DNA of 64,000 bases, taken from assembly GCA_030760725.1 (NCBI GenBank), contig JASWHV010000019.1, forward strand, positions 33,297,944 through 33,361,943, written 5' to 3'. The stretch is from Neostapfia colusana (lineage: Eukaryota; Streptophyta; Magnoliopsida; Poales; Poaceae). The translations under genes and the position numbers were made by a program. Positions 30,038 through 41,599 of this stretch are shown piece by piece (position 1 is the first letter of the stretch; every line of letters starts with the position of its first letter). The notes beneath the pieces were generated by a model. The model was not told where the DNA came from. It saw only the letters and a program-made list of their open reading frames with translations, and did not search any database.

Positions 30038-32240
30038 GGAGCCATTAGTCTCATCGAACACTACGTCACGTGCCACTTCAACAATGCCAGACACTTTGTT
30101 GAAAACACGATAGGCGTAGGCGTTCGAATCATAACCAAACAAGAACCCTTCATCAAATTTCGAGGCGAACATCGAAGTCCTCGGTTTCTTATTCAAAATT
30201 AAGCATTTACTTCCAAATACTCTGAAATATGAGACATTTGGTTTGTTACCAGTGAGGAGCTCATCTGGTGTTTTCTTCAAAAGTCGGTGAAGATATAGCT
30301 GATTCATAGCGTGACAAGCGGTGTTTACCGCTTCAGACCAAAACTGGTCCGAAGTCTTGTATTCGTCTAGCATTGTCCTCGCCATCTCAATGAGCGTCCT
30401 GTTCTTCCTTTCAGCCACCCCATTTTGTCGAGGGGGGTATGGTGCAGTAAATTCATGTTTTATTCCTTCTTCATCCAGGTACTCCTCAACTTGATTATTT
30501 TTGAACTCTGTTCCGTTGTCACTTCTAATATTCTTGACGGTTGAGGAGAATTCATTTTGCACTCTCTTCAAGAACATCTTGAGAATTTCTTGGGTCTCTG
30601 ATTTATCATATAAGAAAAATACCCAGGTAAATCTAGAAAAATCATCAACAATGACTAAACCGTATTTGTTACCGCCGATGCTTATATAAGCAATTGGACC
30701 AAAGAGGCCCATATGAAGAAGTTCCAGCAGTCTTGATGTAGTCATCGCGTTCTTTGCAGGGTGTGGTGCTCCAACTTGTTTTCCCGCCTGGCATGCACTA
30801 CATGGCCTGTTTTTCTCTAACTCAACATCTTTCAAACCTCGGATGTGACCACCCTTTTGAAGTTTCTGCAGATTCCTCATCCCAACATGGGCTAGCCGTC
30901 TATGCCACAGCCATCTCATGTTATTTTTTTGCAACCAAGCAAGTGTTGAGTTCAGCTTTATCTTTGTTGAAATCAATAAGATAAAGTTTTCCCTTCAACA
31001 TTCCCTGGAATGCAATTGAGTTATAGCTTCTTCTAAAGACTGTCACACCCTCATTAGTGAATAAACAATTGTATCCTTTGTCACATAGCTGAGATACGGA
31101 CAAAAGATTATAATCTAAAGAATCAACATGTAAAACATTGGAGAGAGTGTGTTGAGAGGATATTTCAGTTTTACCGCTGCCAAGGACTTTTCCTTGGATG
31201 TTGTCTCCGAAATAAATTCCTTCACTTGGATCTGCGTTTCGCTCATACTCTACGAACATTCTCCTTTCTCCGGTCATGTGATTGGTGCATCCACTATCGA
31301 GCACCCATTTTGATCCGCCGGAGGAATAGTCCTGCAAAATAGAGTTATGTCTTGGTTTTAGGTACCCAAGTTTGCTTGGGTCCTCGAAGGTTAGTTAGAA
31401 GTGTTTTAGGCACCCACACACAAGCTTTGTGTCTCTTGTGGTATGGCCCTGCATATTTAGCATAAATATATCCAGATTTATTTTTCATAAGGACATAAGA
31501 CGCATCAAAAGTATGAAATAATGTTTGCAGTTCAGATTGATGTGATTTTTCTTTAACAAAGGTAATATGATTCTTATTTTGAAAACTAGTGAATTGCTTC
31601 TTACCTCTTGTGTACCCAAGACCATCTTTGACATTAGGAGGTCTTGTGAGCATTTATGCACTACGTGCATATTTGATTTTTTTTCTTTGTCAAAGATGCC
31701 GCTTTGGGATGGATGCTTAGCTTGTGTAGCATCGGATTCATCTGTTACATTAGTCTTCTTACTAGAGTATGTGCAAGTTTTAATAGTTGTCAACTTGACA
31801 TCTTGAGAAGGCAAACTTTTAGAGGAGGAAGCATCACTTTGCTTGAGTGACTCCACTTGCACTTCAATACTTTGTTATCTTTCGTCAAGTTAGCAAGTTC
31901 GTCCTTGACTGCAATGTGTAAGTCTTCTAGTCTTGAGTAAGTTTCCTTACTCAAGGCTAGCTCAAGCTCAAGTGCCTTACTTTTCTCCTTTTCAAGCTCA
32001 TGAAGCTTTTCAACCTCTTAATATCTCTTCCTTTCACGTATGAGCATATCTTCTTGGAGGTTGACAAGATCCTCCTTCTCAAAGATTTCATCTGACAACA
32101 TCTTCATTTTTCTTAGTGTAGTTTTGCTCAATCCTTTAAGCATTTCCTCATTTTCACTAGAACTATCAAAATCATCATTAGAGGAATGTAAGGAGGGGGG
32201 TGTAAGTCGAACCTTCTTCTTGCCTTCCTTAGCCATGAGG
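30038..32240 (-). pseudogene. Old Sirevirus O: gag C-terminus, protease and integrase
   Basis: This is minus-strand coding sequence collinear with Y. It contains the gag coiled coil and VWVPKTLLTNLRGPKQ block (31345-32275, with frameshifts near 31640 and 31870), protease WVLDSGCTNHMTG (31337 down), the HHCC zinc domain, and the integrase core to DETNGS, where Y inserted at 30038. A frameshift separates protease from integrase near 30940. It keeps the same one-base gag/pol register change as Y. The gag part is cut at 32240 by solo LTR S. Confidence 0.9.
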
Positions 32241-32732
32241 TGTAAAATCCCAAAATTTGTAAAGTTGAATTCCAATCAAATGGATGTATTGCATGTTGAA
32301 AAGGATTGATAATTTGAAGTGGGATTCAAAATTGAAGTGGAGAAACAGAAAATAGAAGGAAAAGAAAAAGAAAAACTGGCTACTGGGCCTAAATCCGCCC
32401 AAGCAGTCCATTCAGCCCAGCACCCCCCTATATTCCCACTCGCTGACAGCCATGGCCCACGCGTCAGCTTCTTCGTCCCCCTCCAACCGCCGCTCGCTTT
32501 CTCCTACAACTGAACGCCGCGCGCCCAGCGCCTTCGAACACCACGCAAGCGCCAACGATCTTCGGCCCCGTGCACTCCAGCACGATCTCAACCAACTCCC
32601 GTCGCCTCTCTTCCATTTAAACGCCAAAATCCGCCGGTTTTCCTCCTCGCTCGACCCATCTTCGTCCCCGGTGAGAACCGAAGCTTCCGCCGCCGTTTTC
32701 CTTCGGAATTCTTTCGGTTTTGTTGATCTAAC

Positions 32733-35700
32733 ATGCTTGTCACGTTCCACCACCGTCGGGGAAGCTCACAGGTGAAGGATATTCCGAGAGTTCGCGCCCT
32801 AACCACCGCTCCGACGAGCACTGAAGCTCACCGCTGTTGGAGCTCATCGTCGACCACCTTCCGGCCACTTAGGGATCAAGAAAACCGTAGAGGTGAGATC
32901 CCCTATCCTTCCTCTACCGAACTTGTGCAAAGAAGTCCGAGTTCTAGAGCCGTTAGACACGTTTTTGAGAAAATCCAGCGAGATCGCTGGTGCTTGACGC
33001 CGGGCGCCGCCGGGCGCCGCGAGATCGCGCCGCCCGCAATCGGCCGAGGCGACGTGGCCTCTAGATCACCGTCCGTTGTAAATCCCGCGGCCAGGGACAG
33101 AACCCCGCGTACCCCTTCATGTTATAATCTCCTCCCTTCATTTTAAACCCGACGGCCGACGATCACCCCACGTTATAAGGGCGGGAACTTTTGCATCCTA
33201 CCCCCTGGAGTGGTTGATAACTTAGATCTAACCCTGGAAATGTCTGAGCTACCCCCTAAGGTTCTCTGGAATTAGGAAAAATGCTAAGTAAAGCTGATTT
33301 AGCCCTTAGATAAATAGAAAATTAGGAAAAACCCTCTGTTTTACATTTTTAGACCCCTGAACTTTAGAAAAATAATATTTTAGGTCCTGCAGTGGTGTGT
33401 ATTTTGCAATTCAAACCCTGTAGAACATCTGATTTAGGAAATTAATCATTTGAATATGATTTGAATTAAAATAGGGATGCAAACACATGTGCAAGTTGCA
33501 GTTTAAACTTTCCTAGCAATTCAAAAATATTTAGAATAATCTGAGAACTGGTTTTAAGTTGCAAATGAAATCTGAAAATGCCATTTAGTTTCTGTTATTG
33601 CTAAAAAATCATTCTTAGGCATAAAACAATTCTGAAATATATGTAAAATGAATCTAAAATGATCTAAACATTTAGGAAGTCTCAAAATATTCCGTTTTGG
33701 TATATTTGAGCAATATATATTCTCTATATGTGTTTATTTTGCTGTTTTAAAGCTGAAATTCACTTTTAGGCATAAGAATAAATCTGAAAATATGAGAAAA
33801 AATATGTATACACTTAAGAAATGTTATATAAGGAATTATTGAACATAAAGTTTTAATTTAAAAGATGATTAGGAGATCTGAAAATCCTGTTTAGGGGTGG
33901 AATATACATGTTTATGCAAAGGTTATAACTAATAAAGTGAAGCAATGTGTATGTATGTATGTATGTATGTATGTATGTATGTATGTATGTATGTATGTAT
34001 GTATGTATGTATGTATGTATGTATGTATGTATGTATGTATGTATGTATGTATGTATGTATGTATGTATGTATGTATGTATGTATGTATGTATGTATGTAT
34101 GTATGTATGTATGTATGTATGTATGTATGTATGTATGTATGTATGTATGTATGTATGTATGTATGTATGTATGTATGTATGTATGTATGTATGTATGTAT
34201 GTATGTATGTATGTATGTATGTATGTATGTATGTATGTATGTATGTATGTATGTATGTATGTATGTATGTATGTATGTATGTATGTATGTATGTATGTAT
34301 GTATGTATGTATGTATGTATGTATGTATGTATGTATGTATGTATGTATGTATGTATGTATGTATGTATGTATGTATGTATGTATGTATGTATGTATGTAT
34401 GTATGTATGTATGTATGTATGTATGTATGTATGTATGTATGTATGTATGTATGTATGTATGTATGTATGTATGTATGTATGTATGTATGTATGTATGTAT
34501 GTATGTATGTATGTATGTATGTATGTATGTATGTATGTATGTATGTATGTATGTATGTATGTATGTATGTATGTATGTATGTATGTATGTATGTATGTAT
34601 GTATGTATGTATGTATGTATGTATGTATGTATGTATGTATGTATGTATGTATGTATGTATGTATGTATGTATGTATGTATGTATGTATGTATGTATGTAT
34701 GTATGTATGTATGTATGTATGTATGTATGTATGTATGTATGTATGTATGTATGTATGTATGTATGTATGTATGTATGTATGTATGTATGTATGTATGTAT
34801 GTATGTATGTATGTATGTATGTATGTATGTATGTATGTATGTATGTATGTATGTATGTATGTATGTATGTATGTATGTATGTATGTATGTATGTATGTAT
34901 GTATGTATGTATGTATGTATGTATGTATGTATGTATGTATGTATGTATGTATGTATGTATGTATGTATGTATGTATGTATGTATGTATGTATGTATGTAT
35001 GTATGTATGTATGTATGTATGTATGTATGTATGTATGTATGTATGTATGTATGTATGTATGTATGTATGTATGTATGTATGTATGTATGTATGTATGTAT
35101 GTATGTATGTATGTATGTATGTATGTATGTATGTATGTATGTATGTATGTATGTATGTATGTATGTATGTATGTATGTATGTATGTATGTATGTATGTAT
35201 GTATGTATGTATGTATGTATGTATGTATGTATGTATGTATGTATGTATGTATGTATGTATGTATGTATGTATGTATGTATGTATGTATGTATGTATGACT
35301 TGCATGAGTGTATGTGTGGATGAATCCTTATGGAATGTTATTTTCTTTTGCTATGGGTATGTTGGCATGAGTAGAACCAGCCCCAGAGCCGGTTCTCACT
35401 TTCCAAAAACAAGACTTTCCACTCCCGAAGCAGCAGGAAGAAGGCAAGTGTCCTTGACCACTTTGATCCTAAGCTAGGATGTGTAGTTAGAATTATTTGT
35501 ACTGTCATATGAAATATGAAACCCATGTTAGGAAGTTTCCCTAGATTTTCATTGTCATATTTCCTTGTAGCCTGGGTTGGGGGTTATTCATTATGATATT
35601 CATTTAATTATGCATGCTTAGCCATGGTTAGAGTGGGATAATTGGGATGTGAGATCATCACCTTGATTGTTTACCCTTGAATGAAATATTATGAATTATG

Positions 35701-36562
35701 CTAGAGATAGGAATCTAGGCTAGTTGGATGCTTTGGTTGGTGCTACGTGCACGAGACTCGGGTTTGTGTTTAGTGCTTGTCTGGGTTCTAAGGACCGGTT
35801 CACGGAGCATGTAACCTGGCTTTACCGTGTCAACCACATGCTGAGATGGGGCAGCTTGGCCAATTAATTAGGTGTATTTCCGACGTAGTGTGGGTGTTTG
35901 GATGGTGCGGGGAATAGGTGTCAGCTGGACTACCATAGGAACCGCAATGCTAAAGAGGAGGCCACTACAGCGGGGGTTGGAGCCTCCTGGATGCTGTTAG
36001 GGGTGAAACCTCAGTGGGCTCATACTCGTCGGGAATCCCTTTGTAAAGGCCTCGTAGTGATCTTCTGGCTACACACCTGGGAAGTGTGAAATGTGGCTAG
36101 CTACCACGGGCAAAATGGAGGTTCTTAGTCCACTCAGCAACGGGGGATGAAATCACTACATGTGGGTAAAGTGGTGCAAACTCTGCAGAGTCAAAACTAT
36201 CATGACGGCCGTGCTCACGGTCAAGAGCGGCTTGTACTTATTCATGATTAGATGATGATGAATGGAGAAGTTGAGGAGGTTAAGCAGGGAGCTTAACAAT
36301 AGGATTGGGATGGATTGGGACCATTTCACTTGTGTAGTAATGCAGGTGCTTAATAAGCTAAGGAGATATGTATTAATTGTGTAGTGCTTTAACCATGTGT
36401 CCAGCCTTTCCTTGTTCTAACTTGCATGACATTAATTTCCTACACTTGCTGAGTACCAATGGTACTCAAGCTTGCTTTTTCGTTGGTTTTACTTGCTGCT
36501 CAGGCCAAAGAAAGGAAGTGGTGTACAACAATGAAGACTTTGGTCCTGAAGAAGGGTTCTAG
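32733..36562 (+). CDS. Candidate spliced small protein in LTR S (two exons)
   Basis: Exon 1 runs from the ATG at 32733 (MLVTFHHRRGSSQ) and is open to LRDQENRRG, where GAG is followed by GTGAGATCCCC at 32893. Exon 2 starts after TTGCTGCTCAG at 36504 and reads QRKEVVYNNEDFGPEEGF with TAG at 36560-36562. Phase 1 on both sides gives one open frame. LTR C has the same donor context (DLRAQENPRG before GTGAGATCCCC at 58720) and the same exon 2 (EVVYNDQDFGPEK), with one small frameshift at its end. The predicted intron (3.6 kb) includes the GTAT array. There is no known domain. Splicing is inferred. Confidence 0.45.
33947..35297. repeat. (GTAT)n microsatellite, about 1350 bp, uninterrupted
   Basis: About 338 perfect tandem copies of GTAT with no interruption that I can see. 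It generates meaningless long ORFs on both strands (CMYV and HTYI repeats). It lies inside LTR S, at a place where LTR C has ordinary AT-rich sequence. Confidence 0.98.
36450..36468 (+). other. Conserved LTR hairpin (LTR S copy)
   Basis: TGAGTACC and GGTACTCA form a perfect 8-bp stem around AAT. It is preceded by CACTTGC and lies 35 nt before the TTGCTGCTCAG acceptor-like site. Confidence 0.8.
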
Positions 36563-36808
36563 GTCCACGGTGTCCCCCGAGCAACGTCTGTGACGGAGCC
36601 CACAAGACCATATTTCCGATGCTTTGTTTATTTTCATGTTATGAACATTTTATCGTCCTTTGAGACGCTATGTAAGACTTATTTGTATTCGAACACCTGG
36701 CTTATAATATTATGATGTTTCACTATTTGTCGTCACATGTATGAGAAAATGATCATGGCATACATGTGTGAATCACTTGGTTGTTCTTTGGAAAAATCGG
36801 GTGTGACA

Positions 36809-38187
36809 TGAGACAAGTGTGGTTGTGGTTCTCCCTTCCTCCCGTGTTTGGGAAGAGTGTAGACTTCTTGGTTGGCTTCTTGATGGCGATTGTTGCCATC
36901 TCATCTTCATCATCCGAGGAGGACTCCTAGTTTTAGTCCCACTCCTTGCCAATGTATGCTTGATGTGCTTGCTTCTTTTTCTTGAAAGTTTTCTTCTCTT
37001 GCGACTTCGCTTCTTTATTCTTCTTATTTTCCTCATACGGACAATCAACCATAAAGTGTTCGTATTCGCTACAGTTGTAGCAAGTACGTCGAGCCTTAGA
37101 TTTTTCTTTATTCTTTCCTTCACTTGAGTTGCTGCCTCTTCTTCTTCTCATCATGCGCTTGAATCTTTTCATGAAGAGCACCATCTCTTCATCATCCATA
37201 TCTGTGCTTACATTGTCAGTGTCTTCTTCTTCATATGTCTCACGAGTTTCCTTCCCTTTGGGTTTGTAAGTTACTTTGAGGGCTACCTCCTTCTTCTTGG
37301 ATGAGGTAAGTTCAGCTAAGTCTTTGACATATTTAGCTTCTCTCTCCATCATCTCGTGATTGATAATTTTGCCAAGGACTTCATCGGGGGTCATTTTGTG
37401 AAACCCCGGGCTTTCTCTTATCATGGAACACAAGGTGACATTCCGAGGCATAAAAGCTCTTATCATTCTCTTCACAACCTCATGATTAGTCCACTTCTTG
37501 CTTCCATAAGCACGGATCTTGTTGATGAGTGTCTTCAAGCGGTTGTACATCTCTTGAGGAGTTTCACCATCTTCTATGGAAAATATCCCCAATTCTCCTT
37601 CAAGCATCTCAATCTTTGCTTCTCAGACGGAGCGGTTCCCTTCATGAGCAGTCTTGAGTGTATCCCAAATGTCTTTGGCAACTTCAGGTCCATCCACCTT
37701 GGTGAACTCTTCTCGGCTTAAGGATGAAGTGATCACCGCAACGACTTGTGCATTGCGGTGAATTGCTTGTTCTTGCTCTGGGGTGAGTTCATTGTCAGTG
37801 TATGGGATATCTATACTTGTACAAACTATATGCCAAAGACTAGGATTAAGTCAGATAAGATGCATTTCATATTATACTTCCACATTGAGTAATCATTGCC
37901 GTCAAACTATGGAGGTCTTTCCATGGGAATAGAAAGATAATGATTGTAGTTGTTAAGCTTCTCATAATTAAAAGGGCATCGGGAGTAGTCTTGATGACTA
38001 CCCCTTTTTGCTTTTCATCCTCCTTCTTGCCTTTCTGGCTTAGAAGCTTCTTCCTTAGAAGTGCCTTGAGTTCACGCACTTCTTCATCATCGTGTTCGTG
38101 CTCCCTGAGCACAATGAACGCCTTAGAGTCTTGCTTGTCTCTAATGGTGGACACTTCCAGGATCTCGTTGTTCTTGTCGGTGGTCAT
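36809..38187 (-). pseudogene. gag: Old Sirevirus O: gag N-terminal half and leader ORF
   Basis: The minus strand encodes the leader ORF MTTDKNNEILEV (ATG at 38187), then a gag domain in another frame (HYLSIPMERPP near 37930, MLEGELGIFSIEDGETPQ at 37607), and a CCHC knuckle CYNCSEYEHFMVDC (near 37080). It has several frameshifts and stops. Gag continues across the S insertion into 32240. Confidence 0.88.
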
Positions 38188-38192
38188 TTATC

Positions 38193-38206
38193 TCTCTGAT
38201 ACCAAT
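38193..38206 (-). other. Primer-binding site of Sirevirus O
   Basis: The minus strand reads AATTGGTATCAGAG next to the O 5' LTR, as in Y. Confidence 0.85.
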
Positions 38207-39644
38207 TGAATGTGGCCTAAAGGGGGGTGAATAGCATTTAAAACTTTTCCTGTAACACATAGCAAATTGATCAAATACAGGAGGGACCGGACTAGTTCGG
38301 TGTGCTAGTTATACCGAGAAAAGATAGATTATTTATTGTATTCTCCTCAAATGTTATAGCAGAAAAATATGTAAATTAACCTAATAATCTGTGTAGGTAT
38401 TAGGATGATTAATTTGAACGAGGAATACAAGATTAATATTTGTTGCAAGATTAATCAATCCTATGCCCTAAATGATTGTAAAAGTAAATAACAAGAATAC
38501 CAGAGACAAGGATTTTATCGAGGTTAGATCTCACCAAAGAGATCTACGTCCTCGTTGAGGAGCTCACACAGAGTCGGGTCTCAATAAACCCTTAACCTCT
38601 TCAAGTTACCACGAAGGCCAACTTGAGTTCCACTATCACGGGAAAATCACCAAGTCGGTGGGGCAACCTCACACGTTGAGGGCTCCCACAAAATTATAGA
38701 GAGAAAAACGAGCAAACACACTCGAAAGATTTACAACAAATGTAAGTGTGTATGAGAGATCAAACTTCAAGAGCTTGGCAATGCATACAAGACGATCTCT
38801 CTATCCCAAATCTTGATTCCCAAAGGATTTAGCTTTTAAGGGCTTTAGATGTGCAGGGAGAGTTGTTTCTATGCTCTTGGGACGAGTGGCGGCGCTAGGG
38901 TTCATGAGTTTTTAGTTGTGCACGTTTCTCACCTATTTATAGTGTTTCCAAAAACGAACTACCGTTAGGGACCCCGACTGCCGTACTAGTCCGCTCTGAG
39001 TACCGGACTAGTCCGGTGTGTTGTGTAAAATTTGCGTGAATTGTGCAGCACACCTGAAACCCTAATTTGTGTGAGGTGTACCAGACTTGTCCGTATTGGA
39101 ACAGAGGGTAATCTGGACTAGGCCGTGATGAGTCTAGAGACTCAATTGGACTAGTCCGCAATAGGACGGACTTGTCCAGTGCAGAGTATATGTGTTGAGT
39201 GAATATCAGAAGGTTGAACGGACTTGTCCGGCATGTGTCCGTACTTGTCCGAGTGCACTATGTGAGTTGAACGGACTGGTCCGGTTCTGTTCCGGACTTG
39301 TCCATGTGAGAACAGTAAGTCGATCGGACTAGTCCGCTGGTGAACAGACTAGTCTGATGCTTCAGTGTATTGCTTAATTAATTGATTTTAGCCCTTACCC
39401 TTTACGCAAGGATATAATCTCTTGGAATGGGTCTCTCACACACAACCTATACGTTGATATCTACTTTGCGCTTCCTTGATCATTTGGGCTTTTCCTTTTC
39501 TCACTCCTTATTTTTCACCTTTTTGAGTGCACCATAAGTTCTAGTCTTTGAGACCTACATTCATCTCAACGAATTCATTAGGATCTCAATATGTTTGTCA
39601 TCAATCCTCCAAAACCCACAAGGGAATGCCTAGATGCACTTTCA
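38207..39644 (-). repeat. 5' LTR of old Sirevirus O
   Basis: 1438 bp, TGAAAGTGCATCTAGG... to ...TAGGCCACATTCA on the minus strand. The TATA box is at 38934-38941. Palindromes at 38985-39360 are degenerate versions of CCGGACTAGTCCGG, in line with greater age than Y. The other LTR of O is not in the window. Confidence 0.92.
38934..38941 (-). promoter_or_regulatory. TATA box of Sirevirus O LTR
   Basis: TATAAATA on the minus strand, at the same place relative to the palindromes as in Y. Confidence 0.6.
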
Positions 39645-39949
39645 TTGTCTTAGCTCTTACAAGGATTTGGATGCACCCTTGCTTGTGGGCATCATCGTGA
39701 TGTTGACCCTTTAACCCAACAGTGACAAGATGAAAACTAACAACACCATGAGGGGAGCGTGATCCTTGAGCCTCTTATTTTTGTTTTGATCATGCCAAAT
39801 TTTCGTTTCTGAGTCGGGCCAGTGCTTAGGAGAATTGTGACCTCTCCTTGGATGATCTCATACATTAAGTATTGCTCACCATTGGTGTATGTCGGTACCC
39901 TGCAGACCGGGTACCCCCGCATAGAGCGTAAAAGACAGCCTGGGCCCCG

Positions 39950-40420
39950 CCTCCCTGCTGAGGCGGGCACCAGCGTAGCCACGTGTTCTTGGCCCCGAGG
40001 TCAGCCCTGAGGCTGCCACGTGTGCTTGAGTTCTAGAGCTGACACATGCCCTAGGCTCTAGGTCGAGCCTCCCGCCGAGGTGAGGTCCGGAGCTGCCACG
40101 TGTTAGTTGGCTCAGAACCCCCTCCCTGCTGAGGAGATTCTCCGGAGCTAACACGTGCCCTGGGCTCCGGTCCGAGCCTCCTCACTGAGGTGAGGTTCAT
40201 AGCTGCCATGTGTATCCGGGCTCTGACACTCCTCCATGCTGAGGAGAGCTCCAGAGCCAACACGTCCTCTCGGCTCCGGTCCGAGCCTCCCCGCTGAGGT
40301 GAGGTCCGGAGCTGCCACGTGTCTCTAGGCTCAGAACCTCCTCGCTGCTGAGGAGAGCTCCAAAGCTGACACGTGCCCTGTGCTCTGGTCCGAGCCTTCC
40401 GGCTGAGGTGAAGTGCGCTG
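39950..40420 (+). repeat. U3 tandem repeats with G-box motifs (LTR F)
   Basis: About four imperfect units of roughly 108-120 bp. Each has two ACGTG cores, in contexts GAGCTGCCACGTGTC and GCTGACACGTGCCC, separated by GAGCCTCC and GCTGAGG(T/A)GA blocks. Confidence 0.8.
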
Positions 40421-40780
40421 TCAGGCCGCGCATTCAAGGCTCGCGCCTTCCCCAGAAGCATGGCGTACGGTGCACGCCTCCGTCCTCCGCTTGACAGCCA
40501 TTACAGTGAAAAGACAGGACGACAAGGCGTGACAGTGATACAGTGCCGCCCAACGGCACTGGGCCGCCCAAGTGGAATGACAAGACGCGGCGACAAGATG
40601 GCGTCTTCATCATTACCTGACACACGGACAGGGGCGCTCAGCGTGCCAGGCGGCGAGACTTAACTCCCCCACTGAATGCTCTACTCAGAGTACAAAACCC
40701 TAGATCATGTATAGGGTTCGCATAGCTTCGGGGCCATCTGTCAAGCCCCAAGCCACATTGTAACCACCCCGGCCTTGCAC

Positions 40781-40787
40781 TATAAAA
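40781..40787 (+). promoter_or_regulatory. TATA box of LTR F
   Basis: TATAAAA in CACTATAAAAGGACC, downstream of the repeat array. Confidence 0.75.
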
Positions 40788-41599
40788 GGACCGTGGTAAC
40801 CACCCGACAAGGGGTTCGCAACCCTGTACCCTCTCACGCACACACGTGCAAGCAGTAGAACAGACACTCCCATGGACGTAGGGTATTACGCTCTGGTGGC
40901 CCGAACCACATAAATCTTGGTGTTCATCCGCTCTCTCGAGTCGGATTGCGTAGAGCGCGAAGCCCTCTCTAATCAAAGAACCTCGCGGGCTGCTTCCGTA
41001 GCAGTACGGGAGGAGTGTCGTAGCTCACACACTCCGACAGTGTACTTGTTGGCAATCTCCATGAATTGTTCGATTGTGGTTGGTTTGGAGCTAGGTAGCT
41101 TTGCCTTCAGAGCCTTGTGCCTGACTCCTTGGCTGAAGGACGGAATAGCAAGCTTTTTTGATATGTTTTTTGACGGTGTTTCTCAGTCGATCTCATCACT
41201 AAACATACCAGACTTAACTCACCGTCTTTTTGTATGTAGGTTTGCAAGTCTTGTATGTTGGTCGGCCATTTGTATGTATCCTCAAAGTTCTTTGTGAAGG
41301 ATTACTCAAGATCGTTCCACGTGTAGATGATATTGTTCAGAATCCCATTCAACCCCGTAGTGTTGTTACCTCGAGCTACAGCTGCAAGATTCTCATATCC
41401 ACATACTCATCTTCATCAGCAACATGGACGATGGTCAGGTAGTCCTCAAGCTATGTTTTTGGCTTGGCTTCATTGTCACATTTTGTAGTATAAGTCAGAA
41501 AACATAAATTTAAGGTGAACCTTGCGGTGCATATTCGGTTGCCGGAACAAATGGGTCATAGATCTTGGGCAGGGGTTGGTCTTTAGCACAAGTATACCC

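Larger units (their letters stand above)
32241..36808 (+). mobile_element. Solo Ty3 LTR S (4.57 kb) containing a giant microsatellite
   Basis: It starts TGTAAAATCCC and ends CGGGTGTGACA, and it aligns over most of its length with LTR C (58050-61470). The flanks TGAGG/TGAGA are a target duplication with one change. The gag of element O resumes immediately at 36809. No internal region or second LTR is present, so it is a solo LTR left by recombination. Without the GTAT array it would be about 3.2 kb. R/U5 is long and contains a conserved donor site at 32893 and the hairpin plus short ORF near 36450-36562. Confidence 0.9.
39890..41039 (+). mobile_element. Solo LTR F (1150 bp)
   Basis: TGTCGGTACC...CACTCCGACA with inverted TGTCGG/CCGACA ends, flanked by a perfect target duplication GTGTA (39885-39889 and 41040-41044). 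U3 contains tandem 108-bp-type repeats with G-boxes (39950-40420). The TATA box is at 40781. It is related to LTR F-prime at 50734-51943. There is no internal sequence, so it is a solo LTR. Confidence 0.92.
39645..41590 (-). pseudogene. gag: Decayed Ty3 (Tat-like) gag remnant, split by LTR F
   Basis: The minus-strand translation on both sides of LTR F joins into gag-like sequence: PSFSQGVRHKALKAKLP, then TIEQFMEIANKYTNGEQYL, which resembles the C-terminal gag region of Tat-lineage elements (the IANKY block). An upstream piece near 41290-41230 resembles the NFEDTYK-type segment. There are many frameshifts and no intact ORF. The lineage is assigned from memory of the motif. Confidence 0.55.

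Noticed and set aside
33929..35477. ORFs of more than 450 codons on both strands (CMYV and HTYI repeats)
   Set aside because: They are translations of a pure GTAT microsatellite; a 4-base repeat without stops is open in every frame.
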